Shown here: positions 35,294 to 44,558 of the stretch, in pieces
Position numbering within the stretch: position 1 is the stretch's first letter
Layout: each line of letters begins with the position of its first letter
From: Alphaproteobacteria bacterium
Lineage (GTDB): Bacteria; Pseudomonadota; Alphaproteobacteria; SMXP01
Direction of reading: 5' to 3'
Length of the DNA stretch: 64,000 bases
NCBI GenBank assembly: GCA_028285305.1
Contig: JANQPV010000036.1
Coordinates: forward strand, 62,001 to 126,000
Notes under the pieces: generated by a model
Told to the model about the DNA's origin: nothing
The model's database searches: none
Seen by the model: only the letters and a program-made list of their open reading frames with translations
Translations under genes and position numbers: made by a program

Positions 35294-37203
35294 TGGCCCA
35301 TCAATCAGCACTGATCGAGGAAGACATCCTCGAGTACCTTCAGGAGCACGAGAACAAGAGCTTTCTGCGTTTCATTACATGCGGCAGTGTGGATGACGGC
35401 AAGTCGACGCTCATCGGACGCCTGCTTTATGATTCCAAATTGATTTTCGAAGACCAACTTGCCGCCCTCGAAACCGACAGCAAGCGCCAGGGGACCCAAG
35501 GAGACAAGATTGATCTGGCCCTCCTCGTTGATGGGTTGGCCGCTGAACGCGAACAAGGGATAACCATAGACGTTGCCTACCGGTTCTTTTCGACGGACCG
35601 GCGCAAATTTATCGTTGCCGACACGCCGGGCCACGAACAATACACGCGAAACATGGCAACCGGCGCCTCGACTGCCGATCTCGCGATTGTCCTGATCGAT
35701 GCGCGCTCCGGGGTTCTGACCCAAACACGGCGCCATAGCTACATCCTATCGCTTCTCGGTGTTCGTCAAGTTGTCGTCGCCATCAATAAGATGGATCTGG
35801 TGAATTTCGATAAATCAGTATTCGATGCGATCGAAGCGGAGTATCGCGAATTTGCCAGACACTTGAACTTCAACGACATCGTCTTCATGCCGATTTCGGC
35901 ACTCCAAGGCGACAACATAACATCGAAGAGCGTTCACACGCCTTGGTACAAAGGGGCTGCCCTCCTTCCATATCTGGAAACTGTCGACGTCGCACAAGAC
36001 GAGAGCTCGGAGTCTTTTCGTCTGCCGGTCCAATGGGTCAACCGTCCCAATCTCGATTTCAGAGGTTTTTCAGGCACAATCTCAAGCGGAACAGTTCACG
36101 TCGGCGACGAGGTGGTGGCCCTGCCCTCTTCCAAGCGAAGCCGCGTGAAAGAAATTGTGACCTACGATGGCAACCAATCCCAGGCCGGCAAAGATGAAGC
36201 AATCACCCTTACGCTCACCGATGAGATCGACATAAGCCGAGGGGATATTCTGTGCGCGGGCAACGATCCTGCACAACAAACGGATCAGTTTTCGGCTCAC
36301 TTGATTTGGATGGGAGAAGAGGATCTCTTGCCCGGCCGGCAGTACATTTTGAAGACCGCAAATAAGTCGGTCCCGGCGAACATAACCGATTTAAAGCACA
36401 AGATTAACGTAAACACCCTCGACAAGCAGTCCGGCAAAACACTAACCCTCAATGAGGTCGGCCTCTGTAACTTCGCGACCAGTCAACCGGTCTTTTTCGA
36501 TCCCTACGCGGAGAATCGTGAAACCGGGAGCTTCATTCTTATCGATCGTCAGACGAATAACACGGTCGGTGCAGGGATGATAGAGTTTTCCCTCAGACGC
36601 GCCCAAAACGTCCACTGGCAAGCATTGGAGATTGATCGAAAGGCAAGAGCTTCCCTCAAACATCAAAAACCGTGCATCCTCTGGTTCACGGGGCTGTCCG
36701 GCTCCGGCAAGTCCACGGTTGCCAATTTGGTCGAACAGCAATTGCATGACTTGGGACGCCACACCTACATTCTCGACGGTGACAATGTCCGGCACGGCCT
36801 AAACAAGGATCTGGGCTTCACCGACGCGGACAGAGTCGAGAACATCCGCCGTGTTGGCGAAACCGCAAAGTTAATGATCGATTCGGGATTAATCGTCTTG
36901 GTATCTTTCATTTCCCCCTTTGTAAGCGAGCGGAACATGGCGCGCGAACTCGTAGAAGACGGCGAGTTCATCGAAGTCTACATCTCCACGCCGTTGGAGG
37001 TCTGCGAGCAGCGCGACGTCAAAGGCCTGTATGCCAAAGCACGGCGGGGTGAAATCAAAAACTTCACCGGCATCGATTCGGACTACGAGCCACCCGAAAA
37101 CCCCGAACTCGTCCTAGATACGTCCGAGATCGCCGCCGAAGCAGCCGCGACCCAGATTGTCAAATACCTGGAAGGTCGAGGCTACTTGAGCGGAGGCGCC
37201 TAA
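35293..37203 (+). CDS. cysNC: CysN-CysC fusion: sulfate adenylyltransferase subunit 1 / adenylylsulfate kinase
   Basis: 636 residues. The N-terminal GTPase module (about 20-440) has the P-loop G-S-V-D-D-G-K-S-T (31-39), D-T-P-G-H-E-Q-Y-T-R-N and N-K-M-D-L-V. The C-terminal APS kinase (about 455-636) has its own P-loop G-L-S-G-S-G-K-S-T (467-475) and the D-G-D-N-V-R-H-G-L segment. It uses GTP hydrolysis to drive APS formation by CysD, then phosphorylates APS to PAPS. The start shares one base with the cysD stop, so the two are made together. No reductase (cysH/cysI) is in the window, so the product may go to sulfation or to unlinked assimilation genes. Confidence 0.95.
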   Translation: MAHQSALIEEDILEYLQEHENKSFLRFITCGSVDDGKSTLIGRLLYDSKLIFEDQLAALETDSKRQGTQGDKIDLALLVDGLAAEREQGITIDVAYRFFSTDRRKFIVADTPGHEQYTRNMATGASTADLAIVLIDARSGVLTQTRRHSYILSLLGVRQVVVAINKMDLVNFDKSVFDAIEAEYREFARHLNFNDIVFMPISALQGDNITSKSVHTPWYKGAALLPYLETVDVAQDESSESFRLPVQWVNRPNLDFRGFSGTISSGTVHVGDEVVALPSSKRSRVKEIVTYDGNQSQAGKDEAITLTLTDEIDISRGDILCAGNDPAQQTDQFSAHLIWMGEEDLLPGRQYILKTANKSVPANITDLKHKINVNTLDKQSGKTLTLNEVGLCNFATSQPVFFDPYAENRETGSFILIDRQTNNTVGAGMIEFSLRRAQNVHWQALEIDRKARASLKHQKPCILWFTGLSGSGKSTVANLVEQQLHDLGRHTYILDGDNVRHGLNKDLGFTDADRVENIRRVGETAKLMIDSGLIVLVSFISPFVSERNMARELVEDGEFIEVYISTPLEVCEQRDVKGLYAKARRGEIKNFTGIDSDYEPPENPELVLDTSEIAAEAAATQIVKYLEGRGYLSGGA

Positions 37204-37760
37204 CGAATCGGCCCCCGGTCTACCAGTCGCTTTGATGGAAATTGCCGAAACATAGGTCGAACATCGGTGCTGATCGCACCACTTATTGGCGTGCGAAACG
37301 CTGGCTCTCGCCAACATGCGTGGTAAAATCGCAACAAGCGAAACTTACTTGGACCTGTGATCTCTTCAGATCAGGATTGAGGTCAGCCTGCCTACTCCTT
37401 AACTCCTTCAATACCGCAACCGGTGGAGAATTAGGCAATCACGTTGTGGGCACAAAACAGCCGCAGAAAGCCTAGCTTTTTTTGCCCGGTGACTCGTTCC
37501 TCTTGGCGATCCATTGCCGCAAAACAAGGCACCAAGGGCGCGTGGTGGCGACCAACCAGGCTCCCGTCTTGAACATTACAGGATTGAGAGCGGCAGTTGA
37601 CAGTTTTAAGACATTTATAGCTAATAGCAGCGTCAACGCTTTGTTAACTTATCAGAGCCTGACGAGGTGATTCCATGGCTGCGATCTGCGTTCCGTTTAT
37701 GGAGGGGGTGCAGTGATTAAGGGATAGGGAAAACCCTACCAACTCGAACTGGAGGTAATA
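37204..37760 (+). other. 557-base intergenic region with leader of torF copy 1
   Basis: No gene is evident. A weak stem AAAGC-CTA-GCTTT followed by T-run near 37467-37483 may end cysNC transcription. The last 160 bases form the torF1 leader, which recurs in diverged form before torF2; both contain CGCTTTGTTAACT (37637-37649 and 38854-38866) at almost the same distance from the ATG. Confidence 0.45.
37597..37625 (+). promoter_or_regulatory. candidate sigma-70 promoter of torF copy 1
   Basis: TTGACA (37597-37602) is a perfect -35; at 17-base spacing the -10 region is GCTAAT (37620-37625) within an AT-rich stretch. It lies about 135 bases before the ATG of the outer-membrane protein gene, which would leave a long untranslated leader. 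Confidence 0.45.
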
Positions 37761-38657
37761 ATGGGAAAAAGAATAATTGAATTGGTCGGCGTCGGGGCAG
37801 CCGCTCTTATGATGTCGTCCGGAATTGCACTTGCGGGGGCCGGCGATCAGTGTTGCGCCGATGCGGAACGGCTTCAGCAGGAAAATGATTTGCTGCGGGC
37901 ACAACTTGAAAACATGGAAGAAAAGAAGAAACCGCTGTTGGACATTCCCGGAGATCTTTCTGCGAATGCGGCGTTTGCGACCGATTATAGCTTCCGTGGT
38001 ATTTCGCAAACGGATAACGGACCGGCTTTGAGCGGCGGACTTGATTGGTCCCACGATACAGGTTTCTATCTCGGAACTTGGGTGTCCAATATTGACGCTT
38101 CTTTTGGCGGACCTCGCGCATCCAGCCCGGAATTGGAAGTAGATATCTATGCGGGCTACGCACGCGAATGGTCCCAAATCCTCTGGGATATTGGCGCCAT
38201 GTACTATCACTACGCCAACATCAATGAATCGCCCGGCGACCCCGAGGTCGATTATTGGGAGTTCTACGGCAAAGCCGGACATGATTTTGGCCCCGTCGAC
38301 GCTACGCTTGGAGTGGCAATCTCTCCTGATTACATAACAGAGTCTGGATTTTTTGCTTATCCGAACTTGAGCCTCGGAGCCGCACTGCCGGGGGCAGAGT
38401 GGTTAACCGTTGGCGCCAATGTCGGCTACAGCTTCATTGATGAAGAAGAAGATCTTGGTGTTGGAGACTATCTGGACTACGGCGCATCGATTAACGCGCT
38501 TATCGAAGATCTGGTAACCTTGAGCGTCGGCTATTACGGAACGAACCTTGACGACGACGAGTGCTTGAACCCTGGTGCTGGGATCTTTGGCGTAGCCGGA
38601 GGCAACGACCGGGCATGTGACGGTCGTGTGATTGGATCTGTTTCCATCGCTTACTAA
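37761..38657 (+). CDS. TorF-family putative outer-membrane protein, copy 1
   Basis: 298 residues. A Sec signal (G-V-G-A-A-A-L-M-M-S-S-G-I-A-L-A, cleavage near 25) is followed by a Cys-Cys pair and a short coiled coil E-R-L-Q-Q-E-N-D-L-L-R-A-Q-L-E. The beta-barrel begins with A-A-F-A-T-D-Y-S-F-R-G-I-S-Q-T, the diagnostic TorF (TIGR02001) stretch, and ends in aromatic Ala-Tyr as barrel proteins often do. GGAGG precedes the ATG. Role presumed porin-like or structural. It is followed by a terminator and a close paralogue in tandem. Confidence 0.88.
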   Translation: MGKRIIELVGVGAAALMMSSGIALAGAGDQCCADAERLQQENDLLRAQLENMEEKKKPLLDIPGDLSANAAFATDYSFRGISQTDNGPALSGGLDWSHDTGFYLGTWVSNIDASFGGPRASSPELEVDIYAGYAREWSQILWDIGAMYYHYANINESPGDPEVDYWEFYGKAGHDFGPVDATLGVAISPDYITESGFFAYPNLSLGAALPGAEWLTVGANVGYSFIDEEEDLGVGDYLDYGASINALIEDLVTLSVGYYGTNLDDDECLNPGAGIFGVAGGNDRACDGRVIGSVSIAY

Positions 38658-38697
38658 GTTATCACCCCTTCAGGGGGAGGAAGATCACTGACGAAGA

Positions 38698-38728
38698 AGG
38701 TGGGGCCCAAGCGGCCTCACCTTTTTTT
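38698..38728 (+). terminator. rho-independent terminator after torF copy 1
   Basis: Stem AGGTGGGGCC / GGCCTCACCT (one G-T pair) with loop CAAGC, directly followed by a run of seven T. It lies 40 bases after the torF1 stop. Confidence 0.85.
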
Positions 38729-38982
38729 GTGGGCCCTTTCCTGTTCCGCGATCACTCCACCAACCCAGACTCGCGGAGGCACATGGAAGGGTGAGCGCCA
38801 TGCCGACCGATCAGTCGACGGGTTCAAGACACTCAGAACGTTAACGACGTTAGCGCTTTGTTAACTCAACGAACGCATGACGGGACGACCGTTAAGCATA
38901 TTTGCGTTCCGGTATTGGAGGGAAGCACCAGGGGGTGCGCTGAACTGAGTAGGAAGGACCCATCTCGAACTGGAGGTTAACA
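38729..38982 (+). promoter_or_regulatory. leader/promoter region of torF copy 2
   Basis: 254 bases between the torF1 terminator and torF2. It contains the 13-mer CGCTTTGTTAACT (38854-38866) shared with the torF1 leader, an AAGACA motif before it, and CTCGAACTGGAGGT before the ATG, also shared. The gene and its control region were thus duplicated together. I see no ORF here. Confidence 0.5.
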
Positions 38983-39870
38983 ATGGGAAACAAAGTAATT
39001 GGATTGGTCGGCGTCGGAGCAGCCGCTCTGATGATGTCGGCCGGAATTGCAGTTGCGGGGGCCGGCGATGAATGCTGCGCCAACGCAGAACGGCTTCAGC
39101 AGGAAAATGACCTCCTGCGCGCACAACTGGAAGCCAAACAAGACGTGCAGGAAGAAGCGCCACTGCTCGACATCCCGGGAGATCTGTCGGCGAACGCGGC
39201 TTTTTCAACCGACTACAGCTTCCGCGGAATTTCACAAACCGACAACGGCCCGGCTTTGAGCGCCGGACTGGATTGGAGCCACGAGACCGGCTTCTACCTG
39301 GGTACCTGGTTGTCGAATGTTGATTTTTCAGGATCAAGCCCTGAACTGGAAGTCGACATCTATGGCGGATATGCCTGGGACTGGGATGAAGTGGCTCTAG
39401 ATCTTGGCGTCATATACTATCACTACGCCAATGTGAACGAAGCACCGGGTGCGAACGAAATCGACTACGTCGAGTTCGTCGGGAGCGCCGGACGTGCGTT
39501 CGGCCCCGTCGATGCCACGCTGGGTGTTGCAATTTCTCCCGACTACACAAGCGAAAGCGGGTTTTATGCGTATCCGAATTTAACCCTGGGTACGGAAATG
39601 CCTGGTGCTGAATGGCTCAGCTTCGGAGCAAATATCGGCTATAGCTTCATTGACGAAGAAGAAGATCTTGGGATTGCCGACTATCTCGATTACGGCGTGT
39701 CGGTCAGCGCACTGGTCGAAGACCTCGTCACCTTGAGCGCGGGCTACTATGGCACCAATCTCGATGACGACGAATGCTTGAACCCGGGCGCCGGTGTCTT
39801 TGGCGTGGCGGGCGGCAACGACCGCGCATGCGATGGCCGCGTAATTGGATCCGTTTCCGTCGCTTACTAG
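38983..39870 (+). CDS. TorF-family putative outer-membrane protein, copy 2
   Basis: 295 residues, tandem paralogue of 37761-38657 with the same signal peptide pattern, Cys-Cys pair, coiled coil and barrel strands; the last about 40 residues (from Y-Y-G-T-N-L-D-D-D-E-C to the final A-Y) are almost identical. The main differences are a slightly longer linker after the coiled coil (K-Q-D-V-Q-E-E-A) and a shorter loop where copy 1 has A-S-F-G-G-P-R-A. GGAGG precedes the ATG. Separate promoter and terminator suggest the copies can be expressed independently. Confidence 0.88.
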   Translation: MGNKVIGLVGVGAAALMMSAGIAVAGAGDECCANAERLQQENDLLRAQLEAKQDVQEEAPLLDIPGDLSANAAFSTDYSFRGISQTDNGPALSAGLDWSHETGFYLGTWLSNVDFSGSSPELEVDIYGGYAWDWDEVALDLGVIYYHYANVNEAPGANEIDYVEFVGSAGRAFGPVDATLGVAISPDYTSESGFYAYPNLTLGTEMPGAEWLSFGANIGYSFIDEEEDLGIADYLDYGVSVSALVEDLVTLSAGYYGTNLDDDECLNPGAGVFGVAGGNDRACDGRVIGSVSVAY

Positions 39871-39904
39871 AGATTCATCCCCCACAGGAGAAACCTTACT
39901 GACA

Positions 39905-39937
39905 AGGGGTGAGGCCGAGACGGTCTCGCCCCTTTTT
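39905..39937 (+). terminator. rho-independent terminator after torF copy 2
   Basis: Stem GGGGTGAGGCCG / CGGTCTCGCCCC (12 pairs including two G-T) with an AGA loop, then five T. It lies 35 bases after the torF2 stop. Confidence 0.85.
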
Positions 39938-40119
39938 CGTGCGCTCAAGACTCTTTGAGAGGCAGCCACGCGCCTCGGGCAAGAAAGTTCGAATACTCGA
40001 ATCTTGGCCTTCCAGCGCTTTAGTCACCCGCCACCGTTTGACAATACGTTCCACGAGTCTAAAAAAGACCTCCGTGTAAACGCATTCTGCCCAAAGCGTC
40101 CCGAAACCAAGTTGGCCCC

Positions 40120-41727
40120 ATGTCGATCATCCAAACAAACATCGAACGTCATTCGGCCGATTTCCACGCCAACGATCTAGAGCTCCGCGCACAAGTCGAG
40201 GAACTCTACCAGCGACAAGCCTCTCTTGTTCAAAGCGGCAATACTCATTATGCGCAGCGTCACAAGGAGCGCGGCAAGTTGCTTGTGCGCGAAAGGATAG
40301 AACGTCTTATTGATCCCGGCACGCCATTTCTCGAATTGAGCCAATTCGCTGGCTGGGACATGTACGCAGGCGACGTTGCCGGCGGAGGGATCGTCACAGG
40401 TATAGGCCGCATCCACGCAACAGAATGCATGATCGTGGCCAATGATGCAACCATCAAGGGCGGCACGTACCATCCCATCACTGTGAAGAAACATCTGCGG
40501 GCCCAAGAGATTGCCAAGGAAAACCGTCTGCCATGCATCTATCTGGTGGAGTCCGGCGGCGCCTTCTTGCCCATGCAAGACGAAATATTTCCGGACAAAG
40601 AACACTTCGGGCGCATATTCTTCAACCAGGCAAACATGTCTGCCCAGGGTATTCCTCAAATTGCGGTCGTGCACGGCTCAAGCACGGCCGGCGGTGCGTA
40701 CGTACCCGCCATGTCCGATGAAACGATCATTGTACGGAAGCAAGGGACCATTTTTTTGGCGGGGCCGCCCTTAGTCAAAGCCGCGACCGGAGAAATCGTG
40801 AGCGCCGAAGAACTGGGCGGCGGGGATGTACACACCCGCGAATCCGGTGTCGCCGATCAACTGGCGGAGGATGATGATCACGCGCTGGGCCTCGCGCGCC
40901 AGATCGTGGCCAACCTCAACTGGACCAAGAGGGGCCGACTGGAAAGACAGCCAGCTGAAGACCCCCTCTACGACCCGGAAGAAATCTACGGCATCGTAGA
41001 GGCGCAAGTGCGCAAGCCCTACGATGTCCGAGAAGTCATAGCCCGCATGGTTGATGGGTCGAGGTTTCATGAGTTCAAGCCCTTATACGGGACCACCCTC
41101 GTTACCGGATTTGCGCACATTCAGGGGTACCCGGTAGGCATTCTTGGGAACAACGGCATTTTGTTCTCAGAAAGCTCACTTAAGGGCGCGCACTTTATCG
41201 AGCTTTGCTGTCAACGCGGCATACCAATCATATTTCTACAGAACATTACGGGTTTTATGGTTGGCAAAGCCGCCGAATCCGGGGGTATCGCGAAAGATGG
41301 CGCAAAACTCGTGACGGCGGTCGCCACAGCGCGCGTCCCCAAGTTCACCGTCATTATCGGTGGCTCGTATGGAGCAGGAAACTACGGGATGTGTGGGCGC
41401 GCCTATAGCCCCAGATTTTTGTTCATGTGGCCGAATGCAAAGATCTCCGTCATGGGCGGCGAACAAGCGGCAAACGTTCTGGCAACTGTGCGGCGCGACG
41501 GCTTGGAGGTCAAAGGCGAAACCTGGTCTGAAGACGAGGAAAAGCAGTTCAAGGAACAGACACGAACCACATATGAAGAACAAGGATCACCGTACTACGC
41601 CTCAGCGCGCCTGTGGGATGACGGCATCATAGACCCCGCACAAACAAGAAACGTATTGGCGCTCTGTATTTCGGCGAGCCTCAACGCACCCATCGAACCG
41701 ACCAAGTTCGGTGTTTTCAGAATGTAA
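40120..41727 (+). CDS. liuB: methylcrotonyl-CoA (or geranyl-CoA) carboxylase carboxyltransferase subunit
   Basis: 535 residues, a full-length carboxyltransferase beta subunit. Both halves of the crotonase-like fold are present: the N-terminal half includes [13 protein letters not shown] and [12 protein letters not shown]; the C-terminal half includes N-I-T-G-F-M-V-G and [11 protein letters not shown]. It carries carboxyl from biotin to 3-methylcrotonyl-CoA in leucine breakdown. The geranyl-CoA enzyme (AtuC) is a close relative and cannot be excluded by eye. First gene of liuB-liuC-liuD. Confidence 0.9.
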   Translation: MSIIQTNIERHSADFHANDLELRAQVEELYQRQASLVQSGNTHYAQRHKERGKLLVRERIERLIDPGTPFLELSQFAGWDMYAGDVAGGGIVTGIGRIHATECMIVANDATIKGGTYHPITVKKHLRAQEIAKENRLPCIYLVESGGAFLPMQDEIFPDKEHFGRIFFNQANMSAQGIPQIAVVHGSSTAGGAYVPAMSDETIIVRKQGTIFLAGPPLVKAATGEIVSAEELGGGDVHTRESGVADQLAEDDDHALGLARQIVANLNWTKRGRLERQPAEDPLYDPEEIYGIVEAQVRKPYDVREVIARMVDGSRFHEFKPLYGTTLVTGFAHIQGYPVGILGNNGILFSESSLKGAHFIELCCQRGIPIIFLQNITGFMVGKAAESGGIAKDGAKLVTAVATARVPKFTVIIGGSYGAGNYGMCGRAYSPRFLFMWPNAKISVMGGEQAANVLATVRRDGLEVKGETWSEDEEKQFKEQTRTTYEEQGSPYYASARLWDDGIIDPAQTRNVLALCISASLNAPIEPTKFGVFRM

Positions 41728-41731
41728 ACAT

Positions 41732-42526
41732 ATGACGTACACGACAATTACACAGACCAGAGAAAAGCGGGGCCTTGTGACGATAAAGTACAATCGCCCC
41801 GGCGTCATGAACGCAATGAATGACGAGTTGATCGCCGAAACCCACGATGCCGTTGGCAAGGCCGGAGAAGATCCCTCCGTACGCATCGTTCTGTTCACAG
41901 GCGAAGGGAAGGCATTTTCCGCAGGCGCCGATCTGAACTGGATGAAGCGGATGGCAGCCTACACCGAAGAAGAAAATACGGCCGATGCCGTAAAACTGGC
42001 CGAAATGCTCCGCGCGATAAACGCATGCCCTAAGCCGACCATGGCTGTTGTAAACGGAATCGCGATGGGCGGCGGCGTCGGCCTCGTCTCGGTCTGCGAT
42101 ATCTCGATCGCATCCCAGAACGCCTTTTTTGCGTTGTCCGAGGCACGTTTGGGACTCATCCCCGCCACCATCTCCCCGTTTGTCGTCCGGGCAATTGGGA
42201 CGCGCGCGGCGCGGCGGTATTTTCTGACGGCCGAACGCTTCGGTGCAGGTATCGCCAAAGAGCTTGGGCTTGTCCACGAAGTTGTCCCTGCCGAGGCCCT
42301 ATGGGAAACGGCTGAAGGCATAATAACGGACCTCTTGAAAGGCGGACCTGCTGCGCAACAAGAAAGCAAGAAGCTCATAGACTTCGTCAGTGATCGACCC
42401 GTCGATGACCATGTTTGCTTCGAAACAGCAAAATGGATCGCTCGGATAAGAGCCAGTACGGAAGGCAAAGAAGGCATGGGCGCCTTTCTTGAAAAACGCA
42501 GCCCCGTTTGGACGAAGCCCGATTGA
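41732..42526 (+). CDS. liuC: methylglutaconyl-CoA hydratase-like enoyl-CoA hydratase
   Basis: 264 residues from ATG 41732, four bases after the liuB stop; a GTG at 41711 inside liuB is an alternative. Crotonase motifs: A-F-S-A-G-A-D-L (first oxyanion half) and G-I-A-M-G-G-G-V-G-L (second half). The R-L-G-L-I-P-A-T-I-S-P-F-V-V segment is typical of LiuC/AtuE and carries the loop around the catalytic Glu region. It hydrates 3-methylglutaconyl-CoA to HMG-CoA (or the isohexenyl analogue). Its stop overlaps the next start by one base (TGATG). Confidence 0.88.
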   Translation: MTYTTITQTREKRGLVTIKYNRPGVMNAMNDELIAETHDAVGKAGEDPSVRIVLFTGEGKAFSAGADLNWMKRMAAYTEEENTADAVKLAEMLRAINACPKPTMAVVNGIAMGGGVGLVSVCDISIASQNAFFALSEARLGLIPATISPFVVRAIGTRAARRYFLTAERFGAGIAKELGLVHEVVPAEALWETAEGIITDLLKGGPAAQQESKKLIDFVSDRPVDDHVCFETAKWIARIRASTEGKEGMGAFLEKRSPVWTKPD

Positions 42527-44535
42527 TGTTTCAGAAGATTCTTATCGCCAACCGGGGCGAAATCGCCTGCAGGATCGCTAAAACTGCGCGCAGATTAGGG
42601 GTCAAAGTCGCTGCTGTCTATTCGGAGGCCGACAGAAACGCGCTCCACGTTCAATTGGCAGACGAGGCGGTGTTCATCGGACCTGCGGCGACCAGTCAAA
42701 GCTATCTGGTCATTGACAAGATCATTGACGCAGCCAAACAAACCGGAGCGCAGGCCATCCATCCGGGATATGGGTTCCTCTCAGAGAATGCCGATTTCGC
42801 CAGACGATGCCAGCAAGAAGGCCTCGTCTTTATCGGACCGTCCGCCGAGACCATTGAGACCATGGGTTCAAAATCAGCAGCCAAAACCTTGATGGAACAA
42901 AGCGGTGTTCCCATCGTACCGGGCTATCAAGACACCGATCAGGCTACAGGCAGGCTTGAGCAAGAAGCAAAGCGCATCGGTTATCCGGTCCTTCTGAAGG
43001 CAAGCGCAGGAGGCGGAGGTAAAGGTATGCGCCTCGTGGAAAACGGTGCCGATTTCACCGCTGCGCTGGACTCCGCCAAACGGGAAGCCCTCGCCTCCTT
43101 CGGTGACGACCGCATGCTGATTGAAAAATTTGTGCCCCGGGCCCGCCATGTGGAAGTCCAAGTCTTTGGCGATCAATCAGGGAATATCGTGCATCTATTT
43201 GAGCGAGATTGTTCCATCCAGCGCCGCCACCAAAAGGTGATTGAAGAAGCGCCGGCCCCCAATCTTCCGGCGGCTGTAAGAACACACTTGTACGATGCAG
43301 GAGTAAAGGCGGCCCAAGCTGTAGATTATGTTGGCGCCGGCACGGTTGAGTTTCTTTACGACGGTAAAGACGATGTCTACTTCATGGAGATGAACACACG
43401 GCTCCAAGTAGAACATCCCGTCACAGAACAAATTACGGGTATTGACCTGGTGGAATGGCAATTGCGCATCGCGGCGGGCGAGCCACTCCCAAGATCGCAA
43501 GAACGGATCTCCATCCAAGGCCATGCGATGGAGGCCCGCATCTATGCGGAAGACCCTCGAAATGATTTTCTACCCTCAACGGGCACGTTGTCGACATTGA
43601 TCCTTCCGCACCACAGTACGCGGATCGATAGCGGCGTAGCAAAAAACGACACCGTTTCCCCTCACTATGACCCCATGATCGCAAAAATGACCGTCCACGG
43701 AGCAACCCGTGACGCAGCGGTCTCCGCTCTCGCGCAAGCACTGGATGAAACACGTATTGCAGGCGTAGAGACCAACACCCATTTGTTGTCCTCAATCGTC
43801 GCGATCCCTGCCTTTCAAAGGGGAGAGGTGTCCACGCGTTTCATCGATGATCATGAGGCGGAGTTGTTTAATAAACCAGACGATGGTTTTGGGCCCTATC
43901 TTGCGGCCGTTCTTTGGCTCAAAGCGATACGCAATCCTCAGGGAGAGTCCTCTCCATGGAACGAGCTTCAAGGATGGCGCATGAACGGACCAGCAGAAGA
44001 AACCCATTGGCTGACCATCGACAATCAACCCGTTCTGTTCAAACTCATCACAGATGGAAACGGGTATGTAGCCAACATCGATCGCACCGCAACAGCAGCC
44101 AAACGGCGAGCCGGCACAAACCTCGATGCACCTTTAGAGATCCGCTTTTCCGGTCAGTGCACCGCCAATCAAGGCTCGTTGACACTCAACGGCCAGACAA
44201 AGAAGTTTGATGCCGCTCCCCACAAGAACGGATTGCGACTCTGGTACGACGGCATTCCGTTCGACATCGCCATTGCAAACCCTCTCTCACCAAGTGCTCA
44301 GGGCGCATCAGCCGAAGGATCACTCGTGGCTCCCATGCCTGGGGCAATTGTCTCCCTACTGGTGACAGAAGGCAAAGACGTTGCAGCCGGAGAAACACTC
44401 CTCGTCATGGAAGCAATGAAGATGGAGCATGCCATAAAGGCGCCGCAAAAGGGGAAGGTTTTGGCGTTTCGTTTTCAGCCAGGCGATCAGGTGAAAGAAG
44501 GAGACCTCCTTGTCGACTTCAAAGAAGGTAGCTGA
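42526..44535 (+). CDS. liuD: methylcrotonyl-CoA (or geranyl-CoA) carboxylase biotin-containing subunit
   Basis: 669 residues from ATG 42526. The biotin carboxylase domain (1-445) opens with F-Q-K-I-L-I-A-N-R-G-E-I-A-C-R and includes the ATP-grasp loop K-A-S-A-G-G-G-G-K-G-M-R and E-M-N-T-R-L-Q-V-E-H. The C-terminal carrier domain has E-A-M-K-M-E-H with biotinyl Lys632. This enzyme carboxylates its biotin with bicarbonate and ATP, then hands it to LiuB. HMG-CoA lyase (liuE) and isovaleryl-CoA dehydrogenase (liuA) are absent from the window. Confidence 0.93.
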   Translation: MFQKILIANRGEIACRIAKTARRLGVKVAAVYSEADRNALHVQLADEAVFIGPAATSQSYLVIDKIIDAAKQTGAQAIHPGYGFLSENADFARRCQQEGLVFIGPSAETIETMGSKSAAKTLMEQSGVPIVPGYQDTDQATGRLEQEAKRIGYPVLLKASAGGGGKGMRLVENGADFTAALDSAKREALASFGDDRMLIEKFVPRARHVEVQVFGDQSGNIVHLFERDCSIQRRHQKVIEEAPAPNLPAAVRTHLYDAGVKAAQAVDYVGAGTVEFLYDGKDDVYFMEMNTRLQVEHPVTEQITGIDLVEWQLRIAAGEPLPRSQERISIQGHAMEARIYAEDPRNDFLPSTGTLSTLILPHHSTRIDSGVAKNDTVSPHYDPMIAKMTVHGATRDAAVSALAQALDETRIAGVETNTHLLSSIVAIPAFQRGEVSTRFIDDHEAELFNKPDDGFGPYLAAVLWLKAIRNPQGESSPWNELQGWRMNGPAEETHWLTIDNQPVLFKLITDGNGYVANIDRTATAAKRRAGTNLDAPLEIRFSGQCTANQGSLTLNGQTKKFDAAPHKNGLRLWYDGIPFDIAIANPLSPSAQGASAEGSLVAPMPGAIVSLLVTEGKDVAAGETLLVMEAMKMEHAIKAPQKGKVLAFRFQPGDQVKEGDLLVDFKEGS

Positions 44536-44558
44536 CACTTCCCTAACAGATGATTGAT

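Noticed and set aside
37204-37600. Small plus-strand frame in the spacer after cysNC (37242-37475)
   Set aside because: No ribosome site, no conserved-looking segment; it crosses a possible terminator.
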